A stretch of DNA of 64,000 nucleotides from Avena insularis (taxonomy: Eukaryota; Streptophyta; Magnoliopsida; Poales; Poaceae). Location: positions 442,298,028 to 442,362,027 of the forward strand of contig CM042688.1 of the NCBI GenBank assembly GCA_023614405.1, read 5' to 3'. Shown piece after piece: positions 51,260 to 62,074 of the stretch (the stretch's first letter is position 1; every line of letters starts with the position of its first letter). The notes below the pieces were generated by a model, which made no database searches, was not told where the DNA came from, and saw only the letters and a program-made list of their open reading frames with translations. The position numbers and the translations under genes are program-made.

Positions 51260-52775
51260 TGTGTTCTGTTCCTAAACTACATGGATCCACCAAAGTCATT
51301 GCATGTGTCTTCCTTTCCTAAACCACCATCAGAGTCATTGCATGTGTGTTACTTTCTTAAACCACGTCGATCGACCAGAGTCATTGCATGTGTATTCCTT
51401 TCCTAAACCACATTGATCCACCATAGTTATTGCATGTGTGTTCTTTTCCTAAACCCATGGATCCACTAGAGTCATTTCATGTATGTTGCTTTCCTAAACC
51501 ACATCCAGAGTGATTGCATGTGTCTTACTTTCCTAATCCACCACTAGAGTTATTGCATGTTTGTTCTTTTCCGAAACCACATGGATCCACCAGAGTCATT
51601 TCATGTGTGTTACTTTCCTAAACCACAATGATCCACTAGAGTCATTGCATGTGTCTTCATTTCCTAAACCACATGGATCCAACAGAGTCATTGCATTTGT
51701 GTTCTTTTCTTAAACCACATGGATCCACCAGTGTCATTGCATGTGTGTTTTTCCTAAACCACATGGATCCACCAGTGTCATTGCATGTGTGTTCCTTTTC
51801 TAAACCACATGGATCCATTAGAGTCATTACATGTTTGTTCCTTTCCTAAACCACATTGATCCACAAGAGTCATTGCATGTGTGTTCTTTTCCTAAACCAC
51901 ATGGTTCCACATGTGTCATTGCATGTGTGTTATGTTCCTAAACTACATGGATCCACTAGAGTCATTGCACGTTTGTTCCTTTCTGAAACCACAATGATCC
52001 TCTAGAGTCATTGCATGTGTGTTCCGTTCCTAAACTACATGGATCAACCAAAGTCATTGCATGTGTCTTCCTTTCCTAAACCACCATCAGAGTCATTGCA
52101 TGTGTGTTACTTTCTTAAACCACATCGATCAACCAGAGTCATTGCATGTATATTCCTTTCCTAAACCACATTGATCTACCATAGTTATTGCATGTGTGTT
52201 CTTTTCCTAAACCCATGGATCCACTAGAGTCATTTCATGTATGTTGCTTTCCTAAACCACATCCACAGTGATTGCATGTGTCTTACTTTCCTAATCCACC
52301 ACCAGAGTCATTGCATGTTTGTTCTTTTCCGAAACCACATGGATCCACCAGATTCATTTCATGTGTGTTACTTTCCTAAACCACAATGATCCACTAGAGT
52401 CATTGCATGTGTCTTCATTTCCTAAACCACATGGATCCAACAGAGTCATTGCATGTGTGTTCTTTTCTTAAACCACATGGATCCACTAGTGTCATTGCAT
52501 GTGTGTTTTTTTCCTAAACCACATGGATCCACCAGTGTCATTGCATGTGTGTTCCTTTTCTAAACCACATGGATCCATTAGAGTCATTACATGTTTGTTC
52601 CTTTCCTAAACCACATTGATCCACAAGAGTCATTGCATGTGTGTTCTTTTCCTAAACCACATGGTTCCACATGTGTCATTGCATGTGTGTTATGTTCCTA
52701 AACTACATGGATCCACTAGAGTCATTGCATGTTTGTTCCTTTCTGAAACCACAATGATCCTCTAGAGTCATTGCA
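51260..52775 (+). repeat. Tandem pair of about 0.76-kb satellite units
   Basis: Variant strings repeat with an offset of about 758-760 bases, for example TACTTTCTTAAACCAC at 51350 and 52108, and TATGTTCCTAAACTAC at 51931 and 52691. Boundaries approximate. Confidence 0.75.
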
Positions 52776-53090
52776 TGTGTGTTCCTTTCTAAAACCACAT
52801 GGATCCACAAGAGTCATTTCATGTGTGTTCCTTTCCTAAACTACAATGATCCACCAGAGTCATTGCATGTGTCTTAATTTCCTAAACCACATGGATCCAC
52901 CAGAGTCATTTCATGTGTGTTCTTTTCCTAAACCACCACTAGAGTCATTGCATGTGTATTATTTTCCTAAACCACCACTAGAGTCATTGCATTGTGTTCC
53001 TTTCCTAAACCACATGGATACACCAGAGTTATTGCATGTGTGTTACTTTCCAATACCACATGGATACACCAGAGTTATTGCATGTGTGTT

Positions 53091-55830
53091 ACTTTCCAAT
53101 ACCACATGGATCCACCAGAGTCATTGCATGTGTGTTCTTTTCCTAAACGACATGGATCCACTAGAGTCATTCCATGTGTGTTATTTTCCTAAACCACATG
53201 GATCCACAAGAGTCATTTCATGTGTGTTCTTATCCTAAACCACCACCAGAGTCATTGCATGTGTGTTCTTTTCCTAAACCACCACTAGATTCATTGCATG
53301 TGTGTTCTTTTACTAAACCACATGGATCCACCAGAGTCATTTCATGTGTGTTCTTTTCCTAAACCATGACCAGAGTCATTGCATGTGTCTTCTTTTCCTG
53401 AACCACCACTAGAGTCATTGTATTGTGTTTCTAAACCACATGGATCCACTAGTGTCATTGCAAGTGTATTCTTCTCCTAAACCACGTGGACGCACCAGAG
53501 TCATCACATGTGTGTTCCTTTCCTAAACCACCACCATAGTCATTGCATGTGTGTTATTTTCCTAAATCACATGGATCCACCAGTGTCATTGCATGTGTGT
53601 TATTTTCCAAACCACATGGATCCACCCGAGTCATTGCATGTGTGTTGCTTTCCTAATCCACATGGATCAACCAGAGTCATTGCATGTGTGTTCCTTTCCT
53701 AAACCACCACTAGAGTCATTGCATGTGTGTTCTTTTCCTAAACCACATGGATCCACCATAGACATTTCATGTGTGTTCCTTTCCTAAACCACATCCAGAG
53801 TTATTGCATGTCTCTTTGTTTCCTAAACCACCACCAGAATCATTGCATGTGTCTTCTTTTCCTAAACCACATGGATCCACCATACTCATTTCATGTGTGT
53901 TCTTTTCCTAAACTACCACCAGAGTCATTGCATGTGTCTTATTTTCCTAAACCACCACTAGAGTCATTGCATGTGTGTTCCTTTCCTAAACCACATGGAT
54001 CCACCAGAATCATTGCATGTGTGTTATTTTCCAAAACCACGTGGATCCACTAGAGTCATTTCATGTGTGTTATTTTCCTAAACTACCACTAGAGTCATCC
54101 CATGTGTCTTCTTTCCCTAAACCACCACTATAGTTATTGCATGTGTGTTCCTTTCCTAAACCATATCGATCCACCAGTCATTGCATGTGTGTTCCTTTTA
54201 AAAACCACATGGATCCACCAGAGTCATTGCATGTCTATTCCTTTTATAAACAATCATCAGAGTCATTGCATGTGTGTTCCTTTCCTAAACCACATGGATC
54301 CACCAGAGTCATTGCATATGTGTTCTTTTCCTAAACCACATGGGTCCGCTAGAGTCATTGCATGTGTTCTTTTCCTAAACCACATGGATCCACTAGTGTC
54401 ATTGCATGTGTGTTCCTTTCCTAATCCACATGGATCCACCAGAGTTATTGCATGTGTGTTACTTTCCAATACCATATGGATCCACTAGAGTCATTGCATG
54501 TGTGTTCTTTTCCTAAACGACATGGATTCACTAGAGTCATTTCATGTGTGTTATTTTCCTAAACCACATGGATCCACTAGAGTCATTTCATGTGTGTTCT
54601 TATCCTAAACCACCACCAGAGTCATTGCATGTGTGTTCTTTTCCTAAACCATCACTAGATTCATTGCATGTGTGTTCTTTTACTAAACAACATGGATCCA
54701 CCAGAGTCATTTCATGTGTGTTCTTTTCCTAAACCATGACCAGAGTCATTGCACGTGTCTTCTTTTCCTGAACCACCACTAGAGTCATTGTATTGTGTTC
54801 CTAAACCACATGGATCCACTAGTGTCATTGCAAGTGTATTCTTTTCCTAAACCACGTGGACGCACCAGAGTCATCACATGTGTGTTCCTTTCCTAAACCA
54901 CCACCATAGTCATTGCATGTGTGTTATTTTCCTAAATCACATGGATCCACCAGTGTCATTGCATGTGTGTTATTTTCCAAACCACATGGATCCACCCGAG
55001 TCATTGCATGTGTGTTCCTTTCCTAATCCACATGGATCCACCAGAGTCATTGCATGTGTGTTCCTTTCCTAAACCACCACTAGAGTCATTGCGCGTGTGT
55101 TCTTTTCCTAAACCACATGGATCCACCATAGACATTGCATGTGTGTTCCTTTCCTAAACCACATCCAGAGTTATTGCATGTCTCTTTATTTCCTAAACCA
55201 CCACCTGGATCATTGCATGTGTCTTCTTTTCCTAAACCACATGGATCCACCATACTCATTTCATCTGTGTTCTTTTTCTAAACTACCACCAGAGTCATTG
55301 CATGTGTCTTATTTTCCTAAACCACCACTAGAGTCATTGCGTGTGTGTTCCTTTCCTAAACCACATGGATCCACCAGAATCATTGCATGTGTGTTATTTT
55401 CCAAAACCACATGGATCCACTAGAGTCATTTCATGTGTGTTCTTTTTCTAAACTACCACTAGAGTCATTCCATGTGTCTTCTTTCCCTAAACCACCACTA
55501 GAGTTATTGCATGTGTGTTCCTTTCCTAAACCATATCGATCCACCAGAGTCATTGCATGTGTGTTCCTTTTAAAAACCACATGGATCCACCAGAGTCATT
55601 GCATGTGTATTCCTTTTATAAACCATCATCAGAGTCATTGCATGTGTGTTCCTTTCCTAAACCACATGGATCCACCAAGTCATTGCATGTGTGTTCCTTT
55701 CCTAAACCACATCGGTCCACTAGAGTCATTGCATGTGTGTTCTTTTCCTAAACCACATGGGTCCGCTAGAGTCATTGCATGTGTTCTTTTCCTAAACCAC
55801 ATGTATCCACTAGTGTCATTGCATGTGTGT
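53091..55830 (+). repeat. Tandem pair of 1.37-kb satellite units
   Basis: Offset 1370 bases; anchors 53091 to 54461, 53508 to 54878 and 53769 to 55139. The irregular short monomer CATTGTATTGTGTT is present in both copies. Confidence 0.82.
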
Positions 55831-57957
55831 TCCTTTCCTAATCCACATGGATCGACCAGAGTCGTGTGTTCCTTTACTAAAGCACCACTAGAGTCATTGC
55901 ACGTGTGTTCTTTTCCTAAACCAGATGGATCCACCATAGTCATTGCATGTGTGTTCCTTTCCTACACAACATGGATCCACCAGATTCATTGCATGTGTGT
56001 TCCTTTCCTAAACCACATGGATCCACCAGGGTCATTGCAATGGTGTTCCTTTCCTAAACCACATGGATCCACCAGAGTCATTGCATTTGTCTTCCTTTCC
56101 TAAACCGACATCAGAGTCATTGCATGTGTGTTCCTTTCCTAAACCACATGGATCCACACGAGATAGTTCATGTGTGTTACATTACTATCCCACATTGATC
56201 CACTAGAGTCATTTCATGTGTGTTATTTTTCTAAACCACATGGATCCACTAGAGTCAGTGCATGTGTGTTCCTTTCCTAAACCACATCCAAAGTCATTGC
56301 ATGTGTGTTCCTTTCCTAAACCACCACCAGAGTAATTGCATGTGTTTTCCTTTACTAAACCACCACTAGAGTCATTGAATGTGTGTTCCTTTCCTAAATT
56401 ACATGGATCCACCAGAGTCATTGCATGTGTGTTCCTTCCAAAACCACATGGATCCACCAGAGTCATTTCATGTGTGTTCCTTTTGTAAACCACAATGATC
56501 CACTAGAGTCATTGCATGTGTCTTCGTTTCCTAGACCACATAGATCCACCAGAGTCATTACATGTGTGTTCCTTTCCTAAACCACCATCAAAGTCATTGC
56601 ATGTGTGTTCCTTTCCAAAACCAAATAGATCCACAAGAGTTATTGCATGTGTGTTCCTTTCCTAAACCACATGGATCCACCACAGTCATTGCATGTGTGT
56701 TCCTTTCCTAAACTACATGGATCCACCAAAGTCATTGCATATGTCTTCCTTTCCTAAACCACGATCAGAGTCATTGCATGTGTGTTACTTTCCTAAACCA
56801 CATCGATCGACCAGAGTCATAGCATGCGTTCTCCTTTCCTGAACCAAATTGATCCACCAGTCATTGCATGTGTGTTACTTTCCTAAACCACATTGATCCA
56901 CCACAGCTATTGCATGTGTGTTCTTTTCCTAAACCACATGGATCCACTAGAGTCATTTCATGTATGTTGCTTCCCTAAACCACATCCAGAGTCATTGCAT
57001 GTGTCTTACTTTCCTAAACCACCACCAGAGTCATTGCATGTTTGTTCTCTTCCGAAACCACATGGATCCACCAGAGTCATTTCATGTGTGTTACTTTCCG
57101 AAACCACAATGATCCACTAGAGTCATTGCATGTGTCTTCATTTCCTAAACCACATGGATCCAACAGAGTCATTGCATGTGTGTTCTTTTTCTAAACCACA
57201 TGGATCCACCAGTGTCATTGCATGTGTGTTTGTTCCTAAACCACATGGATCCACCAGTGTCATTGCATGTGTGTTCCTTTTCTAAACCACATGGATCTAT
57301 TAGAGTCATTACATGTTTGTTCTTTTCCTAAACCACATTGATCCACCAGTCAATGCATGTGTGATCTTTTCCTAAACCACATGGTTCCACATGTGTCATT
57401 GCATGTGTGTTATGTGTGGGGCCCCCGGATTAATCCTCCGAGAATCCCTGTTATGTATACAACCACGATCCCATGATCAGTTAGTCGTGGCACATAACCG
57501 ACAAGTATCAAAGTAAACATCCAATGATGTACCGAAAAACAAGACTTACAGGAATGCCATTATGGCTACATCAATAATCAGCGGTGGAACTTCATCAAGC
57601 GTAGAGCCCGAGCCATTCCTTAACCTACAGGCAACTGACTGGGAGAACGCCCTAGCTCGCATAGTAGCCATCATTGTCTTCCTCTTGAGATCTGGCCAAG
57701 TTAATAGCCAGGGACAATGTCAGTGAGTACGTTGAATGTACTCGCAAACCACCTTAAGAGAATAGTAATAACTAGAGGATATGCAGTATGGCTGTGGTAG
57801 TAGGAGGGCTCCAAGAGGGGTTCTTTTCTAAATAGTTTCTCTTATAGATATAGCATCTACATACTTTGTTGAAAACTTTTGTAAAACCATTTTGGAAACC
57901 TTTTTGAAAAGTTTTGGAAAACATTAGGACTGGGTCACCCATTTGTTCCTTTCTCCC

Positions 57958-58041
57958 GGTCGTCCCACGACCAAACTCCCTCCATCCCTTTCTGACCATC
58001 CCATGGTCATAGTAGGGATCCTTTTCGACCATCCCATGGTC
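57958..58041 (-). other. Cluster of three CCC-loop hairpins in the element C LTR
   Basis: Three perfect inverted repeats, each with loop CCC on the plus strand: GGTCGT/ACGACC (57958-57972), TGACCAT/ATGGTCA (57993-58009) and GACCAT/ATGGTC (58027-58041). The arms of the first differ from those of the others, yet pairing is kept. Confidence 0.7.
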
Positions 58042-60643
58042 AAAACATTTTCAAAGCCATTTCTTTTCAGAAATACTTTTTGAAAACAAAACCAGCATCG
58101 CTCTACAGAAGTTTGTCCAACCCGTCCTTAACTGCGGACATGGCTATTCGAATAGATTTTTATCCTCTGCAGAGGTTGTACACTTTACCCACAAGATCTG
58201 ATACATCCGCCACGAACTGTCGTGGATCATCATACAGCAGTATGCGGGTTTCGGATAATCGGACAAGACCTTCAGGATAATCCCCTCCTAACACCAGCAC
58301 CTACCCTATGGGTGTTATTCCCCTCAAAACCGGGACGTCGGGCGAGGACCAACCGGAGCGCTTTTCCACTCCTCGAGAGTGTGCACTTTCAATGAGGGGC
58401 CCATAGTAACGCATGGAGGCCTGCCGACCCTTTGTTCCTTCTCCAGGTCCCACCTTTATCAGAGAAGGCCCACCCTCCAGGGATCCCCAATCCCTTGTAT
58501 TAGTTGCGAGGCACCGGTATCAGAGAGAACTACTTTCGGGTCAGGCCCCTTCCCATATAGGAGTAGTGTGGTTGCACGGGTTTAAGTTGTTATAGCTAGA
58601 CTACAAAGAACTAGGTGCGTTTTCGAAAACAGTTTTTCCTCCTTCTTCAACTTTGGTGCCTCCACCATTGGCATGAATACCAATACATTTTGAAAATTTC
58701 CTTGACAAGTCCCACTTCCTGGTTTTCTGTCAAAAACTTTTTATAAAACCATCCCTGCCTTCGGGGTTTCCAACCTAGAGTTTTTGTTAGGCTAAATCGG
58801 GGTTTCCAAGGGGTTGTGGTATATTAGACCACCTGAACTACTAGGATAGGAGTTGAGCTCCAAGGGGGAGTACTTAGATGGTACCATAGGCATAAGTTTG
58901 GTGGAGCCAAACTAATACCATAATAATATTTTAGCAAGTAAAACCAATGCAGTAGTAATATAATTAAAACAAGATGCAGGGAAAAATAAAGATGGGACAA
59001 GTCTCATGAACTTCAAGATGGCTTGCCTCGGTTGGCAGCTTGTTCCTGGTCCTCTTCTTCAAAATCCTCCCAATTACCTTCCTCAAATTCGTCCTCGTTC
59101 GTATCTATCGCCGAAAAGGGAAATTATAAGCAAACCACTATACCAAGCATCACCCAAAGCACAAACAATGAAATCAGTATAGAATAATTGCTCAACTGAA
59201 CCAAATCCAACCACATAGTAGCAGCTACTGACTCTATCAAACCTAGGCCATTGAAAACAATCAAAAAGGTTTCATCAAACTTAAATGGTGATTTTTGTGG
59301 TTAAGACCAGATTAGCCCTTAAGCAGTTATTTCGACCAATACAAGTTGGTGAAAGTTGACCACAATATACATATATGAGTATCTACAGAGAAAACCAAGC
59401 TAACCCCACTGGTTTCATAATTTTACCAAAAAGGGTTGATTTTTAATAAATAAACTACTGGAAACAGAGCACAACTAGTACTAAAATCACCAGGGAAAAA
59501 CTACAGGGCCAAAATTTATGCCCTTCCAGGGAATACTAGTGTGTGTAGAGGCCTAACTCTGCGAGTTGGTTTCATCCCAAAATTAGCTTCACAACAACCT
59601 CTGGAAAATAAACAAGAACTCTCTATCCATAACTTGCAAAAATAAGAACAGAGACCTCACACATCCAAAAAGGATGATTCTAGTTTTGCACAGTAGACAA
59701 TTGCAAGGGCAATGCCCGGGACTTGGTTTCACATTTTTCTGAGCTCTAGAAGTGAAACCATAAATTTATTATTCTAAATAGACACTATTTACCACAGAAA
59801 TTCTCAGTAAAGATACAGACAAGCTTTGGACTAGCTACCAAGGACATGCACTAGGGAATTACCAGGGCTATTCTACAAAATACGAATCAAGCCAGAATAC
59901 TACACAAATTTTATTTAGTGGAATTAAAGCTACAGAACAAGTTTCTAGGAATTAAAATGTGCTAAAAAGAAAAGAAAAGGGGCAGTGCAAAGGCTGGGTG
60001 GCGGCCCGCTAAGGAGCTGGGCCGTCCCGCGTACACGATGGCATGTAAGGGGTGCTGGGGATTTAAATCCCGCAGCTGGGCCCACATGTCATAGGCACAG
60101 CGAGGCGAAGAGGTATCTGGTGATGCTGGCCGTTGGATTATAATCCAGATCGATGGCCCGCAACGCTTCTTCTTCTCGGATCGAAAACTCCGGCGAGCTA
60201 ACCCTAGCTAGCACGGGCGGGGCTCGGGGTGGCTCACCTAGGGGCGGAGAGGGGTCGGCGACGGTGTGGTTCGAAGCGGTCGAGGGAGGGGCGTCGAACA
60301 AGGTATGGCACGGCGGCTCCGGTCGTCTGGATGCGTCGCGACAACAGCAGCGCGGCTCGAGACCGTCAGCCTCCACGCAGCTCCGGCGTGCCTGCCGACA
60401 AGAAAATCCAGAGGAGAGGGGGATTAGGGCCTGGTTAGGGAGAGGAGTGCAGTGGGAGGGATGCATGGAGGAGAGGGGGAGCAGGGAGGGAAGAACCTTC
60501 CCATTCATCGTCGGCACCGGGGCGGGGTGGAACGGCAGAGAGAGAGGGAGAGAGCTAGAGGCTCTGCCTCCTCTCTGGGGTGGCACTAGGGAGCTCTAGG
60601 GTGGAAATGAGGGGCGGGAGAAGCGCGTGAGGGGTAGGAGAGC

Positions 60644-60650
60644 TTTTAAA
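60644..60650 (-). promoter_or_regulatory. Possible TATA-like box in the element C LTR
   Basis: In element sense CCCCTTTAAAAGC lies about 1.4 kb into the LTR at the start of a GC-rich leader-like stretch. Weak evidence by position and motif only. Confidence 0.28.
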
Positions 60651-62060
60651 GGGGCAGGGCCAGAGGTGGTGCACCGGGTGCACGGCGAGGTGGTGGGGTC
60701 GCGCTGGGGGCTAGGGATTGGCCAGGAGGGGCGGTGGCAACATCGTGGTGGTGACCTGGGGACGGTCTTACACCAGGGGGCTGGCTGGGCCTACTAGACA
60801 ACAAGAGAGGGTGGCTGGTGCGGGTGCGGGGAAGCTGTTCGACAAGACAGCATGGAGAGGCAGCGTGCTGTCCGCGCGGCTAGGGCCTAGGAGGACTAGG
60901 AGGGTTAGGGCGCCGTAGGGTGGAGGGGAGGGAGTGGTCACGTCCGGGCAGAGGTGGCGTCGAGACATACCGAGCGAGCGGGGGAAACGGCGTGGCGAGC
61001 GCGGCACTCTGCCGACGTGGACGACTCGGGTTGGCGGTGATCGGGGCCGTGGGTGAGGGAGTGGAAGGTGGCAGTAGGGCGAAGAGGCTACCTTCTGTCC
61101 CCCGAGGGATTTTTGCACCACGAGAAGGGAGGGAGCGAGCGCGGCCAGGGGTGCTCTGCTAAGGTGGACGTCGGCGGTTGGGGGTGGCTGGGCACGTGGG
61201 GTGGAGAGTGAGAAGGGGTGGAGGGGGCGCCTAGGGAGTTGGGGATGTCCAAGGCGGGGCCAGATGGGACAGGAGAGAGGAGGGGTTGCTGGTTCTCGAG
61301 GTGGGCAGGGATCTAGCGATGATCTCTCGTGTCCCTCCTCGATGTAGTGTTCCAGAGCGCGCATGTGGGCTGGGTGTGTGTTAAGGGGGCTAGCTAGGGT
61401 GGTGCTGCATCGAGGTAAGGCCAGGGAGAAGGGGTGGCACGAGCAGAGAAGTGGGAGGGGGTTATAGGGATGATCTAGGTTAGTGTTAGTGGGGTGGCCA
61501 CTTTGGGGGCTTTCCATTTAGGGTTAGGGTCACAAATGGCAGAGGGAAGGGTTCAGGCTGGTAGAGGGTGACTTGGTGATCAAGCTTAGTCCATGGTTGA
61601 TCCTTGGATCACAGCCAAATGCTCACAAGAGCTAACCAAACTTTGGAAGAAAATACGAGTGTCATTCCTTAAGTGATCACTAGAGAGGAAAGCACCTACA
61701 TGCAAGAGGCTAGGGCTTGTGGTTTTACCAAGACTAAGGGATGGTTCACGGGTACTAGTAGCCTAGTACCACTTGGTACTCTTGCAAGGTAGGGAAAGTG
61801 AAGGATTTACTCAAACCATTGCTCCAAAGTTGGAGGAAAATTAGTTTTTCCAAGACTTAACCAATTTAGGGGTGGGTGAACCCCGGGGTGGTCAAACAAG
61901 CATGTAGACTAGCAAACAAGATTACCGAAACAACACAAGTGATCAAACAAATCTAAATAAGCTAGGCATAAAAGCACACTAGTAGAAAAGTTTTACTTCC
62001 CCCTACTTTCTAGCTTTCCAACCCTCAACAAACATGGAGGTAGAAAAATGGGATGTTACA

Positions 62061-62074
62061 AACCTTCCCCCTTA
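62061..62074 (-). other. Polypurine tract of element C
   Basis: In element sense TAAGGGGGAAGGTT abuts the LTR start TGTAACATCCC. The natural pol stop TAA (62072-62074) overlaps it, as in element B. Confidence 0.88.

Larger units (their letters stand above)
19834..57414 (+). repeat. Satellite array, main block (37.6 kb)
   Basis: Continuous head-to-tail 46- and 39-bp monomers with no orientation switch. The 46-bp form carries the palindrome TGGATCCA, hence a BamHI site in many monomers; the 39-bp form lacks it. Neither consensus contains a CpG. Variants such as CACCAG/CACTAG, CCTTT/CTTTT and CATTGCATG/CATTTCATG recur in a fixed order, defining higher-order units. The block runs from the element B LTR to the element C LTR. 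All open frames in it are by-products: a 46-bp monomer shifts the frame by one base, a 39-bp monomer does not, and the only frequent stop is TAA in CCTAAACC. Confidence 0.96.
57415..62060 (-). repeat. Element C 3' LTR
   Basis: In element sense it begins TGTAACATCCC at 62060 and ends GGGGGCCCCACA at 57415; length 4646 bp. It contains an AT-rich part (58900-59990), a GC-rich part (60000-61520), a cluster of three small hairpins (57958-58041) and an inverted pair GAGTAC/GTACTC at 57725-57743. Frames of 165 and 249 codons (60089-60586 and 60768-61517, minus) are proline-, serine- and arginine-rich and match no family I know; I treat them as GC-driven. Confidence 0.9.

Noticed and set aside
55387..56103. 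238-codon open frame, and dozens of 60-140-codon frames on both strands in the satellite (Cys/His/Pro-rich repeats)
   Set aside because: They are translations of the 46/39-bp monomers. A 46-bp monomer rotates the frame, so each frame meets the TAA of CCTAAACC only every few monomers. The same patterns appear on both strands and end wherever monomer order changes.
19834..57414. CRISPR-like array of short direct repeats
   Set aside because: No unique spacers; repeats abut one another and the context is eukaryotic LTR elements.
57415..57420. LTR boundary at 57417 (TGGGG) instead of 57415 (TGTGGGG)
   Set aside because: Starting at 57415 gives the usual TGT...ACA symmetry with the other LTR end and leaves an intact satellite monomer (TTATG) outside.
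60768..61517. 249-codon minus-strand open frame in the element C LTR
   Set aside because: It lies inside a GC-rich LTR stretch with open frames on both strands, is proline/serine/arginine-rich and shows no domain. A compositional origin is more likely.
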